A stretch of DNA of 62,118 nucleotides, from NCBI GenBank assembly GCA_002371115.1, contig DFFY01000056.1:1-62118 (forward strand), in the 5' to 3' direction. Shown here one piece after another: positions 31,497-41,900 of the stretch (its first letter is position 1; each line of letters begins with the position of its first letter). The stretch is from Bacteroidales bacterium UBA3764. Lineage in GTDB: Bacteria > Bacteroidota > Bacteroidia > Bacteroidales > UBA932. A model generated the notes under the pieces. The model saw only the letters and a program-made list of their open reading frames with translations. It had not been told where the DNA came from and made no database searches. The position numbers and the translations under genes are program-made.

Positions 31497-34000
31497 AAAA
31501 GTTAATACTTCCCCTTTTGATGGCCAGTGTGGTCATCTCTGCTGTTTCCTGCCAAAAGGAAGCCGCCCTTGAACCCGAAAACACGGAAAAGACCCCGTCT
31601 GGATTTGTCCGGTGGTCCTTTACCGCCGACATGCCGGAAACCAAAACCACGCTGGACCTGGATGCAGGCAGCGTTACCTGGGAGGCGGGTGATGTCATCA
31701 CGCTTTATTACCTGGACGGCGACAACGCACCTAAAAGCGTAGAGGCCACCACGGAAACCGGCGGTGCCAATGCCACGTTTACGGCCGATATTCCGGAAGG
31801 AGACGCCCCGGACCACTTCTGGGCCGCCTACCCGGCCTCCTCCGGAGCACTCACCTACGACGGCGGTGAAAAATTCACCATCACTTGCGGCCGGGTGGAC
31901 GGCACGTTCAAAAGTGCGAACATCATGGCGGCCTATTCCACCGCCGCAGCCAAGAGTTTCGCCTTCAAGCATGCCGTCGGCATCATTGCCCTGGCACTTC
32001 CGTCAGGTGGCATTATTAGTCACAATGAAACCGACTACCCCATCACGACCATCCGCGTAAAAGGAAAAGAAACGTCCATTCACAGCATGGGGACCGTGGA
32101 AGTTACAAGCGACGGCACTTCCGTTACCAGTTTTGCCGATGCCGGAGGCACCTCCAGCGCCGCTGTTGACATCAATGATGCCGTCCGTGCGTCCGGGACC
32201 GCCTATCTCCCCTCTTTCCCGGGAACCCTGACCAACGGCCTTGCCATCCGGTATTATTCCAATGCGGGGAACATTCCGGCCATCCTCACCAAAAATGCGG
32301 CCATTACCGTTAGCAGAGGCCACATACTGCCGATAAGCGACCTTACCAGCCACATTGTCTGGGACTACTACGTTTCTGCCAGCGGGAGCGGAGACGGTCT
32401 TACTCCGGCAACCGCCATGTCTGTAAACGACTTCCTCTCCTTCCTGGAAGAAGGGAAAAACGGCGGCTCCAATGTCATCATGTGCTACGCCAACCGCATC
32501 AACGGCGTAACATTCCACTTCACCGCCGGAAGCCATTCCATCAGCTCCCCTATTACTCTTCCGGCCCAGACCATTTACTCGGAAGCCACCTATTACACTA
32601 TTGACGGAGACAATGCCGCCTCCTTGGATGGCGGCGGATCCTCACGCATTTTTGAATTTACCAACGCCGGCGACAGAATTACCATCAAGAATCTGACGTT
32701 TACCAACGGATCCAAGGAAACCGGCGGTATTGCGCTGATTCAAAACGCGGCGCCCCATTTTGAGAACTGCACCTTCACCAATACCACCTCCAACGAAGCC
32801 GGCGGTGCCGTGCGCGTGGATACGGCCAGCAAGGGCGCAGGAACCTTCAACGGCTGCACCTTCTCCAACTGCACCGGAATAAATGGGGGCGCCATTGTCA
32901 TTACCAACGCAAATACTTCCTTGACCCTAACAGACTGTGTATTCTCTAACAACAAAGCTGTTCTGGATGCCGCCAGCAAAAATGGAAATGGTGGAGCCCT
33001 CTACTCAACCAATGGCATCACCACTATTCACAACTGTCGTTTCACAGAAAACACGGCCGTGAGCATGGGTGGATTTGCATATATTACCGGAGGCAATATC
33101 ACCTTTAGTTCGTGTCTGATTGCTCACAACCATTCCACCAATGTTGGCGGGGCAATTGATGTGATAAGTGCTACCGGAAGCCTTTACATATATAGCTGCG
33201 ACTTCATCTCCAACAAAACAACCGGCAATTATAATGGCGGCGCAATATATGCAAGCAATGCACTCAATATCCCGGTTTATATTTCTCATTGCAAATTCAT
33301 AGGGAATTCTGGTTATCAATACGGCTCTGCCATACATTTTGCGAATAAAGCAGATAACACAAAACTTGTCTTTGCCATGGACAATACGCTTGTTTATGGC
33401 AACATAACAAGAAATTCCGCCAATGCCGCAACAAGCTTAACAACGGGTGGTGCGCAAATTAGCCTTGGTGTAGCCAATCTTGTTCTTATGAATAATACCA
33501 TCATTGCAAACAATGGTGGAAGACAAGCGCTTAGGTGTGGGGCAAACAGCGGAAACGACAATGCCTTGTTGCTAAACAATATTATTTCCTCCGAAACAAC
33601 AGGAGGGTATAGTATAAACGCAGCGACTAACGCTTATGCGATTCGTAGTGCAGGATACAACCAATATAGTCCGACCGCTAATGTGGGCGACTGCATTTGG
33701 AGCAGTACCGACAACCTTATTTTGACTTCCCTCCCCACATTTACATACACTGCACCCAATGCAGATAACGAGTATGCCTGGTCCTGGATTAACACAACCT
33801 CCTCGGGCATGGCATCCTCTGAAATCCTCGAGGGACTTATCAACGGAGACGCTTCAATGGGAACAGAAGGGAGTAATGTAGCCTCTGATTTCCTTTCCTG
33901 GCTTAAAAGTCTTGAATACGAAAACGGAAACGCTTGGGAAGTGGATCTTTACGGGAACAAACGTTCCGGCAACTATTGGCCGGGGTGTTATCAGAATTAA
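31493..34000 (+). CDS. Fimbrillin-like lipoprotein with beta-helix
   Basis: 835 residues. The lipobox is ISAVSC. The N-terminal fimbrillin-like half has ETKTTLDLDAGSVTWEAGDV and KSFAFKHAVGIIALAL. A link (WDYYVSASGSGDGLTPATAM) leads to a right-handed beta-helix (FENCTFTNTTSNEAGGAVRV and similar rungs), and the protein ends with DFLSWLKSLEYENGNAWEVD and YWPGCYQN. It is a surface protein, probably binding glycan or host material. A 113-bp tract (32765-32877) is 111/113 identical to part of the gene at 34926. Confidence 0.86.
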   Translation: MKKLILPLLMASVVISAVSCQKEAALEPENTEKTPSGFVRWSFTADMPETKTTLDLDAGSVTWEAGDVITLYYLDGDNAPKSVEATTETGGANATFTADIPEGDAPDHFWAAYPASSGALTYDGGEKFTITCGRVDGTFKSANIMAAYSTAAAKSFAFKHAVGIIALALPSGGIISHNETDYPITTIRVKGKETSIHSMGTVEVTSDGTSVTSFADAGGTSSAAVDINDAVRASGTAYLPSFPGTLTNGLAIRYYSNAGNIPAILTKNAAITVSRGHILPISDLTSHIVWDYYVSASGSGDGLTPATAMSVNDFLSFLEEGKNGGSNVIMCYANRINGVTFHFTAGSHSISSPITLPAQTIYSEATYYTIDGDNAASLDGGGSSRIFEFTNAGDRITIKNLTFTNGSKETGGIALIQNAAPHFENCTFTNTTSNEAGGAVRVDTASKGAGTFNGCTFSNCTGINGGAIVITNANTSLTLTDCVFSNNKAVLDAASKNGNGGALYSTNGITTIHNCRFTENTAVSMGGFAYITGGNITFSSCLIAHNHSTNVGGAIDVISATGSLYIYSCDFISNKTTGNYNGGAIYASNALNIPVYISHCKFIGNSGYQYGSAIHFANKADNTKLVFAMDNTLVYGNITRNSANAATSLTTGGAQISLGVANLVLMNNTIIANNGGRQALRCGANSGNDNALLLNNIISSETTGGYSINAATNAYAIRSAGYNQYSPTANVGDCIWSSTDNLILTSLPTFTYTAPNADNEYAWSWINTTSSGMASSEILEGLINGDASMGTEGSNVASDFLSWLKSLEYENGNAWEVDLYGNKRSGNYWPGCYQN
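32765..32877 (+). repeat. Conversion tract shared by two lipoprotein genes (copy 1)
   Basis: 111 of 113 bases match 36126-36238, including an uninterrupted run of about 80 bp. Neighbouring coding sequence is clearly more diverged. Confidence 0.85.
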
Positions 34001-34003
34001 TCC

Positions 34004-34945
34004 GTGAAACACAACAACCATCGATTATTGGCACTGGTGGCGGGGATTGGGCTCGTCACCGGGGCCGTTGTGTCCTGCGGGAAGAGTGACAAGGCCGCAA
34101 GCGGCGGGACGGAGGAAGGAGGAACGCAGAAAACGGAACTGCCCGTAACGGAAATCTCCACCCTCAAGGTGATGAGCTTCAACATCCTGCGGGGAGACCT
34201 CAACGGGCCTGACCATCTCTGGACCAGCCGGAGGGAGGCGTGTCTGGCCATGATTGCCGACGAGGAGCCCATGCTCTTCGGCCTGCAGGAGTGCACCTGG
34301 ACCCAAAGGCGTCACATCCTGGAGGCGGACAGCCGCCTGCAGGCTGTGGGCGTAGCCGTGGACGGGCAGAAGAAGGACTACACCAACGTGTCGTCCAACC
34401 CCATTTTCTGGCGCACGGACATCCTGTCCCTGGAAGATTGGGGCACCTTCTGGCTGTGCGACACGCCGGAAGCCACCGGGACTCCTACCTGGAATGCCCA
34501 GAAACCCCGCACCTGCACCTGGGCGCGTTTCAAAGTGCGCTGCAACGGCAAACGGCTCATTTACTTCAACACCCATGTGGAGAACGCCGCCGGCGAAGAG
34601 ACCAAGGACAAGAGCATCCGCCTCATCGTGGACCGCATGCGGGAAGCGAACCCTTCCCTGCAAGTGCCCATGCTCTTTGGCGGAGACTTGAACAGCAAAG
34701 CGTCGGCCAATTGCCTCTCGGCCATGATGACCTATCTGGAGCATGCTCCCTCTTCCTGCAAGGATACCGACGCAGGACGTACCCTGAACAGTTTCAAAGC
34801 CACGGGCGGAAGCGCGATAGACCATCTTTTCTACAACAAGGAAGGATTCACCGGAAAGCGCTTTTGGGTAAACCGCAAGGCTTACAAGAATGTAACGTAT
34901 CTTTCTGACCATTATCCTATTTTCTGTGAACTGGCATTCAATTAA
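34004..34945 (+). CDS. EEP-family (endonuclease/exonuclease/phosphatase) lipoprotein
   Basis: 313 residues starting with GTG 3 bp after the preceding stop. The lipobox is GAVVSC. EEP motifs in order are MSFNILRGDL (Asn), LQECTWTQ (Glu), YFNTHVEN (His), FGGDLNSK (Asp/Asn) and LSDHYPIF (Asp-His). Members cleave phosphodiester bonds in nucleic acids, phosphoinositides or sphingomyelin. Placed on the cell surface or in the periplasm within a SusCD operon, it probably removes or cuts a phosphate linkage in the imported compound. Confidence 0.9.
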   Translation: MKHNNHRLLALVAGIGLVTGAVVSCGKSDKAASGGTEEGGTQKTELPVTEISTLKVMSFNILRGDLNGPDHLWTSRREACLAMIADEEPMLFGLQECTWTQRRHILEADSRLQAVGVAVDGQKKDYTNVSSNPIFWRTDILSLEDWGTFWLCDTPEATGTPTWNAQKPRTCTWARFKVRCNGKRLIYFNTHVENAAGEETKDKSIRLIVDRMREANPSLQVPMLFGGDLNSKASANCLSAMMTYLEHAPSSCKDTDAGRTLNSFKATGGSAIDHLFYNKEGFTGKRFWVNRKAYKNVTYLSDHYPIFCELAFN

Positions 34946-37277
34946 ACTGGCCCTGCCGCTGCTGATGGCGGCGGCTTGCGCCAAAGAGTATCCCGTAAAC
35001 GTTTCTGAAACGGAGGGCGCGGTCCTTACCGTAAGCCTGCCCTATTCCGAGACGAAGACGGCTCTGGGAGAAAAGGCGGAACAGCTGTATCCCGTCCTAT
35101 GGAAAGAGGGTGACTGCCTGTCCCTCAACGGCGCATCTTCCCTGCCGCTGACGGCCGAGGAAGCCGGAGCCGCAAAGGCGGGATTCGTGTTCCGCGACGG
35201 GTTGTCCTCCCCTTACAACCTGCTGTACCCCGTGAGCGGAGAAAAAGACCTGGTTGTCTTCCCCGAAACGCAAGTATATGTACCGGGCGGGTTCGACCCG
35301 GCGGCCGTTCCCATGTGGGGCAGCAGCGCAACGTATTCCACCGTTACCCTCCGGCACTTCTTCTCCTTAGTGCGCATCACGGTTAAAACGGCTTCTCCGA
35401 GGGTGCTCAAGCGCATCACCCTCACGGCGCTGGGAGGCGAACCCATCAGCGGCTCCTTCCGTGCCGGAACGGACGAAAACGGAGCGTTCAACGGCAGCCT
35501 GACGGTGGAAGACGGCGCTCCGGAACTGGTCTATTCCTTCGGAGAGGAGGGGTTGCAGCTCCAAGCGGGAGAAACCGCCACCGCCTATATTTCCATCCCC
35601 ATCGGGAAGTATGCCAACGGTTTCAAGGCCGTTGTCGGCACCGCCGGCCAGGAATACCGTCAGCTGCGGTTCTTCTCCGCAGGACGGACGGTAGTTCCGG
35701 GGAAGGTCCTGGAATTCCCGGAAAAGGATTTCGAGGACTGCACAGTCATCTGGGAATACTTTGTGTCGGCCTCCGGTAACGGAAACGGCAAGAGCGAGGA
35801 CCAGCCCATGTCCATCTCCGCCATGCTGGAACTCCTGCAGAATTCCGACGGCACGGAGCTGCAGGACGCCACTTTCCATTTCACGGAAGGGTCGCATGCC
35901 ATTACGGAGCCCCTCGTCCTGCCCGACACCGATGCCTACGACAATCCAGTATCCTATACCATAACGGGCGACAAGCATGCCGTGCTGGACGGCGGCGGAG
36001 CCTCACGCATCTTTGAATTCAAGAACCCGTGCAGCGGTGTTGTTATCAAGGACCTTACGTTGACCAACGGCTCGCAGGAAACGGGCGGACTTGTTCTCAT
36101 CCAGAACACCGAGGCGGTCTTTGACAACTGCACCTTCACCAATACCACCTCCACCGGAGCCGGCGGTGCCGTGCGCGTGGATACGGCCAGCAAGGGCGCA
36201 GGAACCTTCAACGGCTGCACCTTCTCCAACTGCACCGGGCAAAACGGAGGCGCCATCGTCATCACCAATGCAAATACTTCTCTGACGCTTACCGACTGCG
36301 TCTTCTCCGACAACCAGGCCACGGCCAGCGGCGGCGCCCTCTATTCCACCAACGGGATAACGACGCTCCGCAATTGCAGCTTTACCGCAAACAAAGCCGC
36401 CAACCTGGCCGGCGCCACTTACATTACAACCGGGACCGTCCACTTTGACACGGGATGCACGCTCCGTTCCAACTCGGCCGTCAACGGCGGTGGAGCTGTC
36501 TCCATTGACGGAGCCGGGACCGCGTACTTCAACGGGTGCGTCCTGGACAAGAATACCTCCAAACTGGGCGGCGCGTTCTATACGACAGACAACAAAGCCG
36601 CAAAATACTATGTGAACGCCTGCGTTTTCACCGACAACACGGTTAGCGGCGGCAACGGACACGCCATTTACCTGAACACATCCAACGCAGCCAATTTTGC
36701 CACGCTGTGCATCAACAACTCTACGTTGTACAATACGGCAAACATGACCGGAACCAATGCTTCTCTGGTATGTAATAAAGGGAAAACCATCATTACCAAC
36801 TCCACTTTATATGGCACCACCTCACAATGGGGCACTTACGCCCTTGGCTGCCATAAAAACTACGCGGACCCCTATGGCTGCCTCCTGCTGAACTGCATTT
36901 TCATCAACACCGCAGCCGGAAAGCCCGCCATTTTCCAGACGGGGGCCAACTACTACGCCATTGCCAAGAACTGCATAGCCTCCAACGTGAGCAGCAATAC
37001 CCAGTTCACACAGACCAACGTGATTATCGAGCCGCCCGTACTGACCTGGAACGGAACGCTGTTCACCTGGGACGGAAACACCACGCTTCCCCATTGGAGC
37101 AGGCTGGACACCGAGACGGAACTCTCCGGAAGTACGTATGCCCTGGCTTCCAACTTCCTTGCCTGGCTCAAGAGCATCAAGTATAACATGGACGGAATAG
37201 AGTATGACGCGCTGGATGTTGACCAGACGGGGCATCTGCGCAGTGAATACTCCTGGGCCGGCGCTTATCAGAAATAG
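34926..37277 (+). CDS. Fimbrillin-like lipoprotein with beta-helix
   Basis: 783 residues starting with GTG, overlapping the EEP gene by 20 bp. The lipobox is LLMAAAC. The N-terminal half is fimbrillin-like (YSETKTALGEKAEQLYPVLW, LRHFFSLVRITVKTASP). The C-terminal beta-helix repeats FDNCTFTNTTS, FNGCTFSNCTGQNGGAIVI and similar, and ends NFLAWLKSIKYNMDG. It is the third member of this family in the window and shares a conversion tract with the gene at 31493. Confidence 0.86.
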   Translation: MNWHSIKLALPLLMAAACAKEYPVNVSETEGAVLTVSLPYSETKTALGEKAEQLYPVLWKEGDCLSLNGASSLPLTAEEAGAAKAGFVFRDGLSSPYNLLYPVSGEKDLVVFPETQVYVPGGFDPAAVPMWGSSATYSTVTLRHFFSLVRITVKTASPRVLKRITLTALGGEPISGSFRAGTDENGAFNGSLTVEDGAPELVYSFGEEGLQLQAGETATAYISIPIGKYANGFKAVVGTAGQEYRQLRFFSAGRTVVPGKVLEFPEKDFEDCTVIWEYFVSASGNGNGKSEDQPMSISAMLELLQNSDGTELQDATFHFTEGSHAITEPLVLPDTDAYDNPVSYTITGDKHAVLDGGGASRIFEFKNPCSGVVIKDLTLTNGSQETGGLVLIQNTEAVFDNCTFTNTTSTGAGGAVRVDTASKGAGTFNGCTFSNCTGQNGGAIVITNANTSLTLTDCVFSDNQATASGGALYSTNGITTLRNCSFTANKAANLAGATYITTGTVHFDTGCTLRSNSAVNGGGAVSIDGAGTAYFNGCVLDKNTSKLGGAFYTTDNKAAKYYVNACVFTDNTVSGGNGHAIYLNTSNAANFATLCINNSTLYNTANMTGTNASLVCNKGKTIITNSTLYGTTSQWGTYALGCHKNYADPYGCLLLNCIFINTAAGKPAIFQTGANYYAIAKNCIASNVSSNTQFTQTNVIIEPPVLTWNGTLFTWDGNTTLPHWSRLDTETELSGSTYALASNFLAWLKSIKYNMDGIEYDALDVDQTGHLRSEYSWAGAYQK
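36126..36238 (+). repeat. Conversion tract shared by two lipoprotein genes (copy 2)
   Basis: Counterpart of 32765-32877 in the same frame and orientation. Confidence 0.85.
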
Positions 37278-37279
37278 CC

Positions 37280-38113
37280 ATGAAGAAACTGATACTGTCA
37301 TTTGCGGTGTTTTCCGCACTGGTTTCCTGCTCGCAGGAATGGAAACCCGGCCCGGACCCCGTGGTCCGGGAGCAGGGGAGATGTGTCTTCAAGGCGCAGA
37401 TAGAACTGCTGCAGGGTAGTTGGGTGTGGAATGCCGCCACCGACAAGGTGGGCATCTATGCCGACAATCTTGTCAATACGCCTTTCGTGCCACGTGTGGC
37501 CTATGACGGCAAGGAAGGAATCGCTGAACTGATGGGAGAAGGCGCCATGGGCCAGGTCTATGCCTATTTCCCCTACCGTTCCCTTGGAGAAGAAGCTGCC
37601 CTGACGGGCCGTCAGCCGCTGCCGGAACAGCAGACGTACCAAACCGGCAGCGCAGAGCAAATCCAAAGGAACACGACCCTTGTCGCCGTGGCCGATGAAG
37701 ACGGGCTCCTGCGTTTCCGCTACCTGTGCGGAACCCTGCACCTCCAGATAAAGATGCAGTTTGCAGAAAACGTCCAAAGCGTAACGCTTACCTCGGCAGT
37801 TCCCGTTACGGGCTGGCTGGATGTGACAGGCGTGGAAGAGGAGTCCCTGCTGTATCCCGGCTACAGCGTAAGCGTCACCGGGATTGACCGTCCCTGCACG
37901 GGGACCGCGCCGTTAGATGTATGGATTATGTTGCCTGAAGGCACCTACAATAGCTTTTCCGTCACCGTCTCCGGAGCGGAAGAGTCCCTTTCCACGGTTG
38001 TGGAGGGCCCGTTCCAGGTGAATGCCGGAGAGGAGACCTCCACGACGGCAGAGGAGAAAAAAGTGGACTATGACGGTGGCTTCCTTGAAGCAGAGGAGGT
38101 TGACTATGACTAA
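37280..38113 (+). CDS. Fimbrillin-like lipoprotein
   Basis: 277 residues. The lipobox is SALVSC. The body resembles a single fimbrillin-like module (WNAATDKVGIYADN, VYAYFPYRSLGEEA, RYLCGTLHLQIKM, PLDVWIMLPEGTYNSFSVTV) without a beta-helix. The tail is acidic and repeats VDYDGGFLEAEEVDYD. It starts 2 bp after the preceding gene and overlaps the next by 8 bp. It is probably a surface component assembled with the larger lipoproteins. Confidence 0.75.
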   Translation: MKKLILSFAVFSALVSCSQEWKPGPDPVVREQGRCVFKAQIELLQGSWVWNAATDKVGIYADNLVNTPFVPRVAYDGKEGIAELMGEGAMGQVYAYFPYRSLGEEAALTGRQPLPEQQTYQTGSAEQIQRNTTLVAVADEDGLLRFRYLCGTLHLQIKMQFAENVQSVTLTSAVPVTGWLDVTGVEEESLLYPGYSVSVTGIDRPCTGTAPLDVWIMLPEGTYNSFSVTVSGAEESLSTVVEGPFQVNAGEETSTTAEEKKVDYDGGFLEAEEVDYD

Positions 38114-38462
38114 ACGATTTATTCTGACAAGCCTGGCCGCCATCCTGCTGGCCGCCTGCGCCAAAGAGGCCTTCACCCCCATGGGCAAACGCCTCGGAGA
38201 ATACACGGTGGAATCCGACGCCGGACAGTTTCCGGTGCTGATACAGGCCGACGGGATATGGAAAGCCGTATCCCTTGAAGACTGGATTACCGTGGATGAT
38301 GCCTGGCATCGTGACCGGTACACCGTCATCGTCCACTATGGCTCCAACCAATCCATCGAAGGCATGCACCGGCCCGCCCGCGAGGGGAAAGTCCTCATTG
38401 AGACGGCCGACGGCGCCGAGTGTGACACCCTTATCATTCACCAAAAAGGTCTGCAGTTATGA
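38106..38462 (+). CDS. BACON-like small lipoprotein
   Basis: 118 residues. The lipobox is ILLAAC. After it comes one short beta-sandwich-like domain (YTVESDAGQFPVLIQADGIW, EDWITVDDAWHRDRYTVIVH, DTLIIHQKG), close to a BACON module, which often helps glycan binding or acts as a spacer. The ATG overlaps the preceding gene, and the stop overlaps the next ATG (ATGA). Confidence 0.7.
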   Translation: MTKRFILTSLAAILLAACAKEAFTPMGKRLGEYTVESDAGQFPVLIQADGIWKAVSLEDWITVDDAWHRDRYTVIVHYGSNQSIEGMHRPAREGKVLIETADGAECDTLIIHQKGLQL

Positions 38463-38974
38463 AAAAGCTCCTTCTCATTTTGACCGCTTTTGCGCTGTGC
38501 CTTACTGCCTGCACAAAAGCCGGAACCATCGACCATCATATTTCCGCGGAGTTCCCGGCCACGGAAGCCATGGAGGAGATTACCGTCAGTTTTGGCGGCG
38601 ATGCGGACATTGTGATATCGGACACCGGCGTCACTTCCGACCTTGCGGGAATCACAACCGAAACCCTCTCCGACGAGGGCATGCTGGTCCGCTATAAGAA
38701 CCTGGCCCTCTTTACCGGAGCCTGGACAGACCTGGACAGCCTGTTGGAAGAGACGTTCTGGACCCGTCCGGCCCTCCAGTGGATTTATGCCGGAGATTTT
38801 GCCTCCATGGAGGAAGACTTTGCCGCGACAGGTTTTGTCAACTGCCTGAGGGCAAGGGGCCTGGATGCGTCCGGAAACAGCCTTTATGCCAGCAGCAACA
38901 CCTACGACAAAATACGCAGCCTTTCGGCAACGCCGCTGCGTTTCACAGTAATGGTTAAGGAGGAAGTGCAGTGA
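38459..38974 (+). CDS. Small lipoprotein of unknown function before susC
   Basis: 171 residues. The lipobox is LCLTAC. No domain is recognised; the sequence is beta-rich at the start (EEITVSFGGDADIVISD) and helical later (DLDSLLEETFW). It overlaps the SusC start by 4 bp and probably belongs to the outer-membrane import complex or its surface partners. Confidence 0.7.
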   Translation: MKKLLLILTAFALCLTACTKAGTIDHHISAEFPATEAMEEITVSFGGDADIVISDTGVTSDLAGITTETLSDEGMLVRYKNLALFTGAWTDLDSLLEETFWTRPALQWIYAGDFASMEEDFAATGFVNCLRARGLDASGNSLYASSNTYDKIRSLSATPLRFTVMVKEEVQ

Positions 38975-41900
38975 AAAGAGTATTCCTATTGATTGTCCTG
39001 CTGCTTGGGGCAGGCTTGAGCGGTTTCTCCCAGCAGAAACGTACCATTACCGGCCAGGTCGCCGGAGACGACGGCATGCCCATTCCCGGAGCGGCCGTTC
39101 TCATTCAGGGAACCGGGAACGGCGTTATCACGGACGAAAACGGCAAATACAGCATCCAGGCCGGCAGTTTTGACGTCCTGGTGTTCAGCAGCCTGGGCTT
39201 CAAGGACGATGTCCAGAGCGTCAACGACCGCAAACAAATCAACGTAGTTCTGGTGTCGGACACCAAGGTGCTTGACGATGCCGTCGTCATTGGCTACGGC
39301 ACCCAGAAGAAGTCGGACCTTACCGGCTCCGTGGGCATTGTGAGCATGGAAGAGATTCTCTCCCCCGCCACCGGCTCCACGGACCTGGCGCTCCAGGGCC
39401 GGATTGCGGGCGTAGATATCCTTTCCGGCGGCGGTGAACCCGGCCAGGCCACCTCCATCCGCATCCGCGGCACCCGGAGCATATCGGCCGGAAACGACCC
39501 GCTCATCGTGGTGGACGGGGTGGTGGACGCCGTCGAGAGTTTCTCCGACATCAATCCCGACGATATCAAGAACATCACCGTGCTCAAGGACGCCTCCTCT
39601 ACCGCCATCTACGGCGCACGCGGCTCCAACGGCGTCATCCTGGTGACCACCAAGGGCGGAAACACCGGCTCCAAGGTGTCGCTCACCTTCTCCGCCAGCG
39701 TGGGCATGAGCGAACTGCCCAGGAAACTGGACATCATGAACGCCACGGAGTTTGCCCAGTTCAGAAACGACTACCGCCTCATGTCCTCCTACGGACAAAG
39801 CACCGGAACCCAGCCCTACCACCCCCAGAACAGCGAACGGTATCCGTTCGAGGATCCTTCCGTCTATGGTCAAGGGACGGACTGGCAGGACATCCTTACC
39901 CGGAAAGCCCTGCAGCAGGAATACAAGATGGCCATGAACTATGGCGACTCCAAATCCCACAGCTACGCCTCCTTCGGCTATGAGAAAAGGGACGGTATAG
40001 TGATAGGCACAGGGATGGAGAAATACACGGCCCTCCTGAAACTGGACCGCAAGATATTCTCCTGGCTCAAGGTGGGCTTCAGGGGCAACTTCGCCATCCG
40101 CCGCAACGACCGCAACTCGGTAACCATCAACGGCGTGGGAAACGGCTCGGCCGTCTGCCTGAGCCCCCTGGTGGGCCCCACCGACGAATGGAACCGCTAT
40201 TCCGATGAAGGCGGCAGCGGCGGCTCCGTTTACAACAGCCCCTACCTCATTGCCACCCAGGCCACCAACTATGTGAATATCAAGTACCTGAATTTGGCCC
40301 CCTGGGTGGAAATCTATCCTTTCAAGGGCGCCACCCTCAAATCCACCTTCTCCGCCGGATGGACGGACAACGACGCCTATTCCTATTCTCCGGCAACGCT
40401 GCCGTTGGCTAAGGTCAGGAAGACCGGCGGCACCGCTGCACGCATTACCGACGACAGGACTTCCATCCTGAGCGAAACCACGCTCTCCTGGAAAAAGACG
40501 TTCAAGAAAAGCCACAACCTGGAGGTGATGGGCGGCTTTACGGCCGGAAGGAAAACCACCAATTACAAATACACCCGGGGCGTAGGCTACCTGGACGACA
40601 ACGTGGGGCCCTACAACATGGGCGCCATCATGGACCGCCGCAACCTGACGGAGCGCAGTTCCCTCTCCTACATTCAGCGTCTGTCGTTCCTGGGAAGGGC
40701 CAACTATTCCTATAAGAGCCGATACCACTTTACGGTAACGGCCCGGTATGACGGGTCGTCCAACTTTGCCCAAGGCCACAAATGGGGATTCTTCCCGGCA
40801 GCCGCTTTCCGCTGGAGCATTTCCAACGAGCCCTGGATGGCGGGCGCGAAAGCCAACGGCCTCACCAACCTGTCCCTGCGCCTGAGCGCCGGCCGGAGCG
40901 GCAACGACGCCATCTCCAGCTACGTGTCGCAGCAGGCCCTCACCAGCGAGCTCTCCACCTGGCTTTTCGGCGAGAGCCAGCAGCTTTCCACCTATCCCAC
41001 CCGCTTGGACAACCAGTCCCTCACGTGGGAAAAGACCGACAGCTACAATGCGGGCCTGGACGTTTCCCTTCTGAACGACCGCGTCACCATCACGGCCGAT
41101 GCCTTCCTGTCCAATACGAAAGATCTTCTCCTGAAAGTGCAGAATCCCAAACAGACCGGTTTCGACAGCCGTTTTGACAATGTCGGAAACACCCGGAGCT
41201 GGGGTTGGGAACTGGCCATTTCCTCCAGGAACATCGCCACCCAGCACTTCAGCTGGAGGACGGACCTCACCCTGAGCCACAACAATTCCATCGTCACGGA
41301 CATCGGTGCGGAATACGAGCAGGTAGCCACTTACACCAACAGCTCCCAAATGCTGTATGGGTACAAGGTGGGCTATCCCGTGAACGCCCTCTGGGGCTAC
41401 AAGTTCGGCGGCGTGTGGCACAACGCAAAAGAAAGGGAGGACAACGAGACCACCCGCACATGGGTCTCCTACCAGCAGGTGGACGGCTATGCCAAATATG
41501 CCGACCTCAACCATGACGGCATCCTGGACTACCGCGACCAGGCATACCTGGGCTCGGCGGACCCCATCGTCTTTGGCGGCCTGCAGAACACCTTCACCAT
41601 CAGGCAGTTCTCCATAGGCGTGTATTTCACCTACTCGATAGGCGGATACATCTACAACCTGAGCGAGTTCAACCTGGGGTCCGGCATCAACAATACCAAC
41701 AAATACCGGTATATGATGGACTGCTGGCATCCCGTGAGGAACCCCGAAGGAAACCTGCCCAGCGCTTACGCGCAGGACGCCTATCGCTCCGACCGCTATG
41801 TCCACGACGCCTCCTACCTGCGGCTCAAGACCTTGAGCGTCAGTTACACCTTCGACCTCTCCAAGAAGGTGAAATGGGCCAAGGACCTTTCCCTGAGCGC

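Noticed and set aside
38986..41805. 939-codon minus-strand frame opposite susC
   Set aside because: Antisense shadow of a clear SusC gene; low-complexity Gly/Val/Ala composition.
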